From Seison nebaliae (taxonomy: Eukaryota > Rotifera > Pararotatoria > Seisonacea > Seisonidae): a DNA stretch of 64,000 nucleotides. The translations under genes were made by a program, and so were the position numbers. How positions within the stretch are numbered: position 1 is the stretch's first letter; the number at the start of each line of letters is the position of its first letter. The notes beneath the pieces were generated by a model. That model was not told where the DNA came from, did no database searches, and saw nothing but the letters and a program-made list of their open reading frames with translations. Below, one piece after another: positions 47,393 to 55,915 of the stretch. The DNA is taken from NCBI GenBank assembly GCA_023231475.1, contig JALJEE010002539.1, positions 39,276 to 103,275 on the forward strand, written 5' to 3'.

Positions 47393-47614
47393 TTATATGT
47401 TATCAGTGATAAGTTTTCTTCCAATGACGATTTCATCTCTTAAATATTCTGGAATATGAGAAGTAATATCGAAATTAGATAAAATGTAAAGAGAATCATC
47501 GAAAGATTCACCAACATCAACCGAATAGTAAGAACAAAAAAAGATAACCGGATTGAAAAAATCTTTACACTTGAAATAAGATTCCTCAATAGACTGGATT
47601 ACTTTCAAATATCT
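47393..47614 (-). pseudogene. Orphan terminal exon, copy 1 of an inverted pair
   Basis: A 70-odd-codon reverse frame with no ATG of its own. It begins near a splice-acceptor-like sequence (ATCCAG, ending about 47591) and ends in TAA. Its sequence around FFCSYYSVD, DDSLYILSNF and IPEYLRDEIVIGRKLI is clearly related to a forward frame at 47753-48185. I see no upstream exon, so it is either the last exon of an unrecognised gene or a relic. No family is recognised. Confidence 0.4.
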
Positions 47615-47752
47615 TTGAACAGGGGGACAGAGAATTCGGAGATGCGACTTTTAAGACTTTGAAGCAATTTAAACTAATTGTAGTCTGATTTTAACAAACT
47701 ATTTTTTATTTTAATTTGATTAATTAATAGTGAAAAAATCGATCGACCCTTC

Positions 47753-48185
47753 CAGTTCCAACGTATATACCAGGGATGGCCATAAGGATTTTTCATTTGG
47801 ATTTTTTATGTGTATAAGGATAATAATTAGAAAAGAACAGTCTGCAAATAGTCTGTTTTATCAAACCTTTAGGTGGCCACGGAAGGATTTCTTTGGATTT
47901 TTTTACTCTCCAACTCCAATAGAACGAAATCCAAATGGCCATCCCTGGTATACACAATGTGAGAGCTTCTCGTCGCCTCTCCAATTTTTTTGCCGATAGT
48001 ATTCTCTTGAATTCCCATCTTCTCTCGACGAGTCGTTATCACTGATATCCAATTTTGTTATTAGTGATCTGGTTCCCGAATCACTCAAGGAGTACATTGA
48101 TCTCGGTAGGAACTTTATTTCAAATAACTCCTTTAAGGAGTTATCTCTTTTTCTATACAATTTGCCCCGGGGGGATTTGGTATGA
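47753..48185 (+). pseudogene. Orphan terminal exon, copy 2, broken by MITE and stop
   Basis: After an acceptor-like CTTCCAG, the frame matches the reverse copy at 47393-47614: TYIQCESF versus SYFKCKDF, FFCR-stop-YS versus FFCSYYS, LDESLSLISNF versus FDDSLYILSNF, IDLGRNFISN versus IVIGRKLITD. Two lesions are visible. A 177-base transposable element plus an 8-base duplication (185 bases, not a multiple of three) interrupts it between the Tyr-Ile and Gln-Cys codons. A TAG at 47997-47999 stands where copy 1 has Tyr. The end, TGA at 48183-48185, is followed by AATAAA and an A-run. No family is recognised. Confidence 0.6.
47771..47947. mobile_element. hAT-like MITE
   Basis: A 177-base non-coding element with perfect 13-base terminal inverted repeats starting CAGGGATGGCCAT. 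Flanks are GTATATAC (47763-47770) and GTATACAC (47948-47955), an 8-base target-site duplication with one mismatch. CAGGG termini and 8-base duplications are hallmarks of hAT transposons. GGATTT motifs recur in the subterminal regions on both sides, as in hAT elements. It has no ORF and must rely on a transposase elsewhere. Its removal with one duplication copy restores the reading frame of the host exon. Confidence 0.8.
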
Positions 48186-48194
48186 TTAATAAAT

Positions 48195-48213
48195 AAAAAA
48201 AAAAAAAAAAAAA
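48195..48213 (+). repeat. 19-base A-run after AATAAA
   Basis: Pure A-run directly following TAATAAATAAAA, just after the stop of the broken exon copy. It may be a genomic homopolymer or the tail of a retroposed transcript. No target-site duplication was seen to support retroposition. Confidence 0.5.
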
Positions 48214-48376
48214 GTTATACCTTATAATCTAAAAAAATAAAATTTTACCTTTTTATATCTTAAATCAGAGTCTGTAAATCTCAACGAAACATTCTTCGAT
48301 CATGAAACGTCAATAAAATTATTGTCGTAAAAATAAAAAGTTGAAATATTAAGCCTAAAGAAATGAGTAAATAAAG

Positions 48377-48737
48377 ATGAATGAAAATAAAAGACCATCG
48401 AAGCATGATAGAAAAAAGCGAAAGAATGATAGCGAAACAAAAAAATCGGGCACATCTTTAAATTTGTCAAAAGCGAGTAAGATTTACGAGAAAAAGATTT
48501 CTCAAAAGAATAAGAGATTCCAAGTTAGTCTTCCTCTTCAACTTTTTCTCATTGAAATTTTCGTTTATGAAGGAGAAAACAAAGACAAGTTTACAATTGA
48601 AAAATGTTGTGACAGTTCACGACGAGAAGCGAAAGAATGAATTTAAGAGATGTTATTCAAAAAAGAACAAAAATGGACAAGTATCCCTAAATTGTCGAGT
48701 TGATTTACTTCTGTCAAAATTGGTGAAGAAAAATTAA
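48377..48737 (+). CDS. Small lysine-rich protein
   Basis: Exons 48377-48523 and 48573-48737 join in phase 0 over a 49-base intron (GTTAGT...GAAG) to give 103 residues. Both exons are Lys/Arg/Ser-rich, with likely nuclear localisation signals at the N-terminus (RKKRKN). The second exon has a hydrophobic-basic pattern (SLQLKNVVTVHDEKRKNEFKR). Similar small basic proteins act in the nucleolus, but I do not recognise the family. The clean intron of typical size and the opposite strand from ABCF1 argue for a real gene. Confidence 0.5.
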
Positions 48738-48906
48738 ATTTTGAAATTATTTCCTCGTGTTTTTCGAAGCTAAGAATTTGATTTTTATAATTATTTCTCT
48801 AAAATATTCCGCCTAAAATTTCTTTTTAATTTTAATTAGATAATTTCTACCGTTTTTCTTTTCACCATATTTGAACATTTCAAAGTTTTAGTGGAAGAAT
48901 TTTACG

Positions 48907-51624
48907 ATGCCGAAACGACGTGCCTTAACTACTAGAGAAGAGTTGGATGGAGATAGTGAAATTCCTTCTTATGAGGAAGTGGTTGATAGCGACGTCATTA
49001 CCAAATCGTCTCGTTCCGAATTGCCTTCCACTCCAATTTTTGCACAGACGAAGAAAAATAATTTATTTTCGTCTCTACTAAAGAAATTTAATGATCAGAA
49101 AAATAATAAATTATCTGAAAATAATATCAACGTAACAACACCGATTACGTCAAAAACTGATAATATATCTGAACCAATCCTAACTATCACTGAATCCGAA
49201 CCGGAATCGTTATTCACGTACAGGAAAAAAAGTTCATTCGCATCTTCTCCTGATGCGACAAAATTATTATTTACCTGTCCAAAATCGTTATCAACAGAAA
49301 AGACAACGGTTTTATTTTCCTCTCCGCCTCAAGCATCTTCTACATCCGCCTCTTCTACTATTGGAAATGGGACGTTCTTATCTGATACCAAATCGAACAT
49401 ACCGTCAAAAACTGAAAAACCGTTAAAATCATTTTCTTCCAAAGCCTCGACGTTTTTGAAAGGGAAAGGTCTATTCAATTTCGGTTCAAATCCATCGGGA
49501 ACACAAAATAAATTCAATTTCTCTTTATTCACTCACAATACTTTGTCTTCCAAAAAGAATGAGAAGAAATTCGAAACTGAAATAAGCAAAACGGCAAAAA
49601 CAGAAACCAAAGAAAAAGACATCGAAATAACGGAAATCGAACGAATTGAGACAGAAAAAACTGAAACAGGAGAAACTAAGACAGAAAAAATAGATACCGG
49701 AAGAATGGAAATCAAACAAACAGAAAAAATGGAAATAGGAAAAATGGAAAAAAAACCAAAAAAAAAAATGGAAACCAAAAATACACAAACCGAAAAAATT
49801 GAAAATGAAAATGAGAAGGTTAAAATAGACGTTCATATCGAAAAACGAAAAAAAGATGTTAACATTGGGAAAACGATAAAAGACGTTGACGATGAAGAAT
49901 CGATGAAAGAAGTTCTGGCATTAAATTTGTCGTTTTGTGAAACCATTTCCAAATATAAAACCATGATATCCGCGAATGGTAAATCGAACGTATTGTATGA
50001 CTTTTCCAATGTCTGTCGTCAATATCAGGATTATATGGGAGAGTTAATTGATAATAAAATTGTGGTAACTTCTCCTGATAAGGATGGTGTTCACTTCAAC
50101 ACTAACTCATTTGAGGGAAATGAAACAATAATGAATTCAACTCTGGGAAATGAGACGAAAGAGGATTCGTTTTTGGAGAATGGGACGAACAAGAACTCAA
50201 TTGTGGGAAATGGAACAAAAGATAATTTAATTCTGGAAAATCCTTCGAATTCGTTTCTTTTAAATAAAACAAAAGACAGTTCAATTCTGGGAAGTGAAAG
50301 GAAAGATAATTCGATTTTAGGAAGTGCAACGAAAGATAATTCGTTTTTGGGAAGTGGAACAAAAGTGAATTCATTTTTGGGAAATGCGTCAAAAGATAAT
50401 TCGTTTTTGGGAAATGGATCAAAAAAATGTTCGTTTTTGGGGAATGGAACAAAAGAAAGTTCGTTTTTGGGGAATGGAACAAAAGATAATTCAATTCTGG
50501 AAAATCCAACGAATTCGTTTCTTTTAAATAAAACAAAAGACAGTTCTATTGTGGGAAGTGGAAGGAAAGATAATTCGATTTTAGGAAGTGCAACGAAAGA
50601 TAATTCGTTTTTGGGAAATGGAACAAAAATGAATTCGTTTGTGGGTAATGCAGCTAAAGAAAGTTCGTTTTTGGGAAATGCGTCAAAAGAATGTTCGTTT
50701 TTGGGAAGTGGAACAAAAATGAATTCATTTGTGGGTAATGCAGCTAAAGAAAGTTCGTTTATGGGAAATGCGTCAAAAGAAAGTTCGTTTTTGGGAAATG
50801 GAACGAAAATGAATTCATTTGTGGGTAATGCAGCTAAAGAAAGTTCGTTTTTAGGTAATGCAGCTAAAGAAAGTTCATTTTTGGGTAATGCAGCTAAAGA
50901 AAGTTCATTTTTGGGAAATGGATCAAAAGAAAGTTCGTTTTTGGGAAATGGATCAAAAGAAAGTTCGTTTTTGAGGAATGGATCAAAAATGAATTCGTTT
51001 TTGGGAAATGGATCAAAAGGAAGTTCTTTTTTGAGTAGTGGAACAAAAGAGAATTCTGTTAAAGAAAATGATAAAAAAGAGAATTGTATTGTGGAAAATG
51101 ATAAAAAAGAGACTTCTGTTATCGAAAATGATAAAAAAAAGAATTCTGTTGTAGAAAATGAAAAAAAAGAGAATTCTGTTTGTCAATTGCAAGAACCGGA
51201 AACTAAGAAGACTTTGTTAGATAAGGAATCCATTTTATCGAGTATTCAAGGAAAGAAGAACGAATCATATATGGAGAAAGATGCTATTTTCCATCGTGTG
51301 GTGAAGGCGTACTATTGTCATGAGAAGTCGTGGAAGATATTGGGAGTAGGTAATTTGTTCTTGAAGAAAAGTGAGAACAGTAAATTTCAACTTATTCTCA
51401 GAAATGATACATTTCTAGGAAATATTCTATTGAACGTTCTGGTCAAAAATGAGAATTGTTTAGAGAAGACTGCCTCTGGTGTTTTGATCATTTCCGTTTT
51501 AAGTCCGTTACCTCATAATTTGAAGAATTCGGATATGAAAGATAAACCGGTTCCGATTCAATTCAAAGATACGAAGAATACACCAACACAATTTTACCAA
51601 GACTTTGTCGAAGCCTTCAAATGA
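48907..51624 (+). CDS. NUP50: NUP50-like nucleoporin with giant decapeptide repeat
   Basis: NUP50 is a mobile nuclear-basket nucleoporin that binds importins and Ran. The single frame is 905 residues; human NUP50 is 468. The N-terminus MPKRRALTTREELDGDSE with a following VV..SDV pattern resembles the importin-alpha-binding start of the family. A block ALNLSFCETISKY...VCRQYQDYMGEL (about residues 337-380) matches the NUP50 GLNLSV...YEKYL region. The C-terminus (about 795-905) is a Ran-binding domain: FHRVVKAYYCHEKSWKILGVG, LILRNDTFLGNILLNV. Residues about 396-715 are some 30-odd copies of a 10-residue unit like ESSFLGNGTK, ending in charged KENDKKENSV-type units. A Thr/Glu/Lys-rich low-complexity segment lies at 215-300. 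Confidence 0.85.
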   Translation: MPKRRALTTREELDGDSEIPSYEEVVDSDVITKSSRSELPSTPIFAQTKKNNLFSSLLKKFNDQKNNKLSENNINVTTPITSKTDNISEPILTITESEPESLFTYRKKSSFASSPDATKLLFTCPKSLSTEKTTVLFSSPPQASSTSASSTIGNGTFLSDTKSNIPSKTEKPLKSFSSKASTFLKGKGLFNFGSNPSGTQNKFNFSLFTHNTLSSKKNEKKFETEISKTAKTETKEKDIEITEIERIETEKTETGETKTEKIDTGRMEIKQTEKMEIGKMEKKPKKKMETKNTQTEKIENENEKVKIDVHIEKRKKDVNIGKTIKDVDDEESMKEVLALNLSFCETISKYKTMISANGKSNVLYDFSNVCRQYQDYMGELIDNKIVVTSPDKDGVHFNTNSFEGNETIMNSTLGNETKEDSFLENGTNKNSIVGNGTKDNLILENPSNSFLLNKTKDSSILGSERKDNSILGSATKDNSFLGSGTKVNSFLGNASKDNSFLGNGSKKCSFLGNGTKESSFLGNGTKDNSILENPTNSFLLNKTKDSSIVGSGRKDNSILGSATKDNSFLGNGTKMNSFVGNAAKESSFLGNASKECSFLGSGTKMNSFVGNAAKESSFMGNASKESSFLGNGTKMNSFVGNAAKESSFLGNAAKESSFLGNAAKESSFLGNGSKESSFLGNGSKESSFLRNGSKMNSFLGNGSKGSSFLSSGTKENSVKENDKKENCIVENDKKETSVIENDKKKNSVVENEKKENSVCQLQEPETKKTLLDKESILSSIQGKKNESYMEKDAIFHRVVKAYYCHEKSWKILGVGNLFLKKSENSKFQLILRNDTFLGNILLNVLVKNENCLEKTASGVLIISVLSPLPHNLKNSDMKDKPVPIQFKDTKNTPTQFYQDFVEAFK
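50100..51060 (+). repeat. Coding minisatellite, 30-base unit (NUP50)
   Basis: About 30 tandem copies of a 30-base unit encoding SFLGNGTKES-like decapeptides. Units near 50620-50990 are nearly identical and show higher-order duplication; the 5' units are older and more diverged. Two copies of a larger block containing ENPTNSFLLNKTKDSS show that multi-unit segments were duplicated. The frame stays open throughout. Confidence 0.9.
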
Positions 51625-52407
51625 GATGGGAAGAATAGACAATATTTAACATTGCTGATCGGAGTTTTTTTATATTTTTTTTAAACTCAAATTTACTGAA
51701 ACATTATTAGAAATTATTATCATACAAATTTCATTATTATTATCGATTCTTTCCTCTACTATCTAATTAGCGATTAATTTCAGACAGTCTACTGGAATAA
51801 CAAATAATTTTGATGTACAATTAATATCTGTTAATAATAATTATTATTGAATGAAAAAAATTTTAATTTGATTAAAATTATACTTATGTAAATGTTATTT
51901 ATCGACTTATCAATATAAAATTTTTCAAAATTTTTTTTTTCATAGGAGTGATTTTTTTAGGTTCTTCTCTTCAGGTTCTTCAACTTCGAATAAAATAAGA
52001 TATTTAATATCCTTAATTTGTTACTATAAATTAACTCCTATTTATTTAATATTTTCAGGATATTAAATTCTAATAATGATAGTTCTGATATGGAAAATGG
52101 AAGAGCAGAATGAATTATCAAAAATAAAATCATTATTTAAGTCATTAATGGTTAGTAAAAAGTTGTAGCGAATTGATCTCCGATTATTATAAGATAGATG
52201 TTAAGGAGAAATTTGAATTTGAATTGAAGAAAAAAATTTAAGAAATTTAATTAGCGATCTTCACAACACATTCAAGTATGAGAACTCTAAATATAAAAAG
52301 GATTGGAAAGAGAAGAGTTAATTACTAATTATGAACATCATTTCATTGGGATCAATTTTAGTTTATAATACTGGTCATCATTATGCGAACGTCATGTTAT
52401 AGGCTGG
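51625..52407. other. Intergenic, NUP50 to caveolin
   Basis: 783 very AT-rich bases between convergent genes. No ORF or repeat beyond homopolymers. Confidence 0.5.
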
Positions 52408-52855
52408 TTATGCTTTCGTAATCTTGATATTTGAGAAGACCGCACCCAGTGCTGCATACCAAGGAGCAATAAAGTTTTGGGTGCACAAACTGATGAAAGC
52501 ACCAAGATTGCCCATACACATCGCCAGACATTTGTTGAATGGCATCATAATCCAAATCTGCTCGAAGGCAATGCAAGCGAATACCGTTGCCCATCCACAA
52601 CCCAAGCAGCAACAACACAATCCTTGTATTAGTTTGTAGCAATAACTTTTCCAACAATCGAAGATCTTGTGTGTGCAATTCCATGCACAATCACAAGATC
52701 GGATACCTTCCGGTTCTCCGAATATGTCATCGAATTCAACCTATTAATTTCATCATTCATTTCACAGAATATTTTTTTTTTCAAGATAAAAAGGAAACTG
52801 TCAGTTTTTCATGGAGATTGTTCGGATCTCGATTATCATCCATCGTAGTCTTCAT
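52408..52855 (-). CDS. CAV: Caveolin, tandem copy A
   Basis: Caveolins are hairpin membrane proteins that form caveolae and scaffold signalling. Reverse exons 52855-52799 and 52740-52408 with a 58-base intron give 129 residues. The family pattern is clear: DDNRDPNNLHEKLTVEF (family NRDP..LN...V.VDF), then the signature FDDIFGEPEGIRS (family FEDVIAEPEGTHS), W...T...F...K..CYKL, the intramembrane segment ending in AFEQIWIMMPFNKCL (family SFLHIWAVVPCIKS), and the end LGAVFSNIKI (family VGKIFSNVRI). It has an exceptional number of Cys residues, including CCCCLGCG at the start of the hairpin. It is shorter than vertebrate caveolins because the N-terminal tail is minimal. A second Met at 52843 could be the start, as in copy B. 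Confidence 0.88.
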
Positions 52856-53944
52856 AGTTGCGCAATAACAAATTTAATTAGAACTTTTATAACTTCCTTT
52901 TGAAAATGTATTCGAATAATTTTCAGCGAACAATCCAAATAAAAATGCTACTTTTATGCACGTCCCTCAACGGTTACTATGGATATCTGACACAATATTG
53001 CAAACACAAATTTCCTTTTATTAAAATGCTCATGGTCATCTGTAGTCGAATGTGCAGAATGAGTGACATGCATTTGGCAACCGATTGTTTGGATTAAACA
53101 CTCCCAACATTTCTTTCCTTTTTCCAAAGTTAATAATGATTTTTTAGGAAGCAAATTCGAGTAGTCTCTACTCTATCCATTCACTTTTAATTACCATATT
53201 CATTTTCCAGTTGAATGATACTGGAGATCAGCTAATTCATATTTGATCTCGTACTATTCAGTCAAGACTACCAATTCGTCAACAAGTAATTGGTAATAAA
53301 ATCTCGAAACAGTATCGTACTCCCAACCTATAAAATAATTGAAGGTGGAAAATAAGTAAAAAGCTAATTGGAACAAATAGAGGCTGGAATAATAATAAAA
53401 TTGATTTAAAATAAATCCGATGTTAATCAACCAGGTATTAATTCATGACAACCGAAAAAACTCAAGAAAAGATTCAACATTTCTCCTTTTCTTTCTTTCT
53501 CTCGTTCATTCAACTAAAAACATGGACTGAAATTTTAATAGTTTGGTTCGATTACTTATCATTCTCTTCTTATATTGATATACGCAAACCATTTTTCATT
53601 TTTTTATGAAATTTCTCATCTTTATTCAATTAATTGAATAAAAATTAATTGTTTTTTGAGATTAAAACTTTCAATTTAGTAAACTAATCTAATTCAGAGA
53701 ATATCAATAAACTTATCTTAACTTGAATTGTGAGGGTGGTATTAAAATAGAAAATAAAGATAAAACAATTTTGGTCAAATTTAAATTTAATTTCTGTGTC
53801 AATTTATTAACTGAAAAACAATTTCATCCTCTAAAGAAGATAAAAAAGGGAAAATGATTGATTGCCGTTATCGTAACGCAATTTATGGTTTTTAAAGAAA
53901 AATTTTTGAACTTCAATATTTCTAAATTCCCGATTCCAATTTCG
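52856..53944. other. Spacer between caveolin copies; part is duplicated
   Basis: The region upstream of copy A near 53025-53085 is faintly similar to the region upstream of copy B near 54555-54605 (shared TCATGGTCATC and TTGCATTT blocks), so the duplication included 5' flanking DNA. Frames here (52900-53097 forward, 52954-53154 reverse) overlap and are not called. Confidence 0.45.
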
Positions 53945-54367
53945 TTAACCCTTCGTAATCTTGATATTTGAGAAGACCGAACCCATTGCTCCATACCACG
54001 GAGCAATAAAGTTTTGGGTGCACAAAGTGATGAAAGCACCAATATTGCCCATACACATCGCCAGACATTTGTTGAATGGCATCATAATCCAGATCTGATA
54101 GAAGGCAATGCAAGCGAATACCGTTGCCCAACCACAACCCAAACAGCAACAACACAATCCTTGTACAAGTTTGTAGCAATAACTCTTCCAACATTCGAAG
54201 ATCTTGTGCGTACAATTCCATGCACAATCACAAGATCGGATACCTTCCGGTTCTCCAAATATCTCGTCAAATTCAACCTATTCATTTCAAATCACATTTA
54301 CAATTAGAATTTTTATAATAACTGTCAATTTCTCGTGGAGACTGTTCGGATCGCGATTATCGTCCAT
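53945..54367 (-). CDS. CAV: Caveolin, tandem copy B
   Basis: Paralogue of copy A, 1.1 kb away. Reverse exons 54367-54323 and 54277-53945 with a 45-base intron at the identical position give 125 residues. It carries MDDNRDPNSLHEKLT, the signature FDEIFGEPEGIRS, the same CCCCLGCG, AFYQIWIMMPFNKCL and GSVFSNIKI. Differences from copy A are mostly conservative (Glu to Tyr before QIW; Leu to Ile; Ala to Gly), while the intron and flanks have diverged strongly. That indicates purifying selection on both proteins. Copies A and B may have different expression because their upstream DNA is mostly different. Confidence 0.88.
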
Positions 54368-55915
54368 CGTAGTTGTTGGTCCAGGCATTCTTCTTCAATG
54401 AATTGTATGGAAATTTTATTTTTAAAATCGTTTCTGACAAAACTAAAGGATCAATGCAAAGTCGACATGTTTTATGCAGTTAAAACGGTTGCCATGACGT
54501 TCGCGCTAACAAAATTCGTTTAACAAAACTTTATAGAGAAAACTGATAGTATTCATGGTCATCAGCATGCAAAATTGTAAAGAAATCGACTTGCATTTCA
54601 CAACTCTGTAAGTTGAAAAGTTCCGAAAGTTTGAGCACACGAATTATTTAAATTAAACTAGCAACCAAACTAACTGTGAACAGGAATTTTTCCTTCGGAA
54701 ACTAATATTAATAAAATACTCCACCAACTCCAAAACCTTCTACTTTGAAGACAAGTAATTATTTCAATGTATATACCTTCAACAGATTTCGAAGAATGCT
54801 TTCCCAGCTTAAACTACTTCTCTTACAAAAAAGCCTAGAGATATATTGATTTTATTCAAAACATTCTGTTTTCCTCTTTCTTTCAGAAACTTTTATTTTA
54901 CTATTTTAAATCCACATATAAATTTCATTCACAAATAAATTTCACCCATACTTTAACTGATGTCAATCGGAAACAATTTTATAAGCAATTCACAAATCTT
55001 TTAAAAATATTCAAAACAAACTGCAGAGAATGATCACTAATTGAATAATATTATACCAATTAAAAATAATTATCGTTCGGATATTCTTTCATCGAAAGAA
55101 ATTGTGTTGAAAATAATTTTATTCTTTGAAATTTTGAACTATAGATTTTTCGAAGAAATATTTTTATTCTTGGAAATGTTATTCCAATAGAATATCTTCC
55201 ACATATGCAGTTTCGTTCTGGTTTTTGTCCATTTTGTTCTTTAGTTTCGATTTATATGATTATTAATTTTCCTAATAAAATTGTCAATTAATATAATGAA
55301 AATTGTCATTTAGAAGTGTGATAAGAAATATGATAGAACGATTTACTATGGACATTTATGACTTGATAAGAGATCGTTATAATTATGATACATGAAAGAG
55401 TTGATGACCTGTTAATTGTCTGAAAAGTGAAAGAATATTATAAGAAAGTATGTAGAAAGTAATGGGTTAATAATAGTGGTTAGATGTGGAGTTGAGTGGA
55501 GACGAAGGTGGTGACGAAGATAAATTTATTTGTTTATTTATTTTTAATCCGGATATTACTCGACTTTTATCAACCGAACTGTTGACGTTGGTGGTAAGAA
55601 GTGTCAACTCTGTTCGAAATTGTTGGAAAGAGAGAGAAAGTGGAGATTGGGCCAAAGATTTTAATAAGAAATTGGGTAAATTGGACGTATGTGATGAGAG
55701 TAGTGAATTGTGAAAGAAAGTGATTGAGAGATTAGATGAAGTAAATGTTGTTTTCATGTTTCTGTGTTACTTTTCAATCAGGCTGAAATGACAATAACTT
55801 CTTCTTGTAAACGGCAATTACAGATAATAGTGTGAACATTATTATTCCATCAGACAAGTACAGGGCTCACCCGACTCCTATATAAAGAGAGACGTTAAAC
55901 GAGATAGAGCAGTAA
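54368..55915. other. Divergent intergenic region, caveolin B and PAR-6
   Basis: 1.5 kb between two divergent gene starts. The frames at 55467-55757 (reverse) and 55486-55713 (forward) overlap and look like shadows. A TATA-like element lies next to PAR-6. Confidence 0.45.
55879..55887 (+). promoter_or_regulatory. TATA-like element upstream of PAR-6
   Basis: TATATAAAG lies about 30 bases before the PAR-6 ATG. If used, it would place transcription start at or near the ATG, so either the leader is tiny or the true start codon is a later Met. Position-only evidence. Confidence 0.3.

Noticed and set aside
48060-48120. tRNA-derived SINE suggested by ATCTCGGTAGGA shared with tRNA-Gln
   Set aside because: The match is only a dozen bases. 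The same bases are explained as codons of the homologous exon copy, and no promoter boxes are present.
50102-50536. 144-codon reverse frame with its own repeat
   Set aside because: It is the antisense shadow of the NUP50 decapeptide repeat.
52397-54307. Several short forward and reverse frames in other phases over both caveolin copies
   Set aside because: Only one reverse phase in each copy, with a spliced first exon, gives caveolin. The others are shadows duplicated with it.
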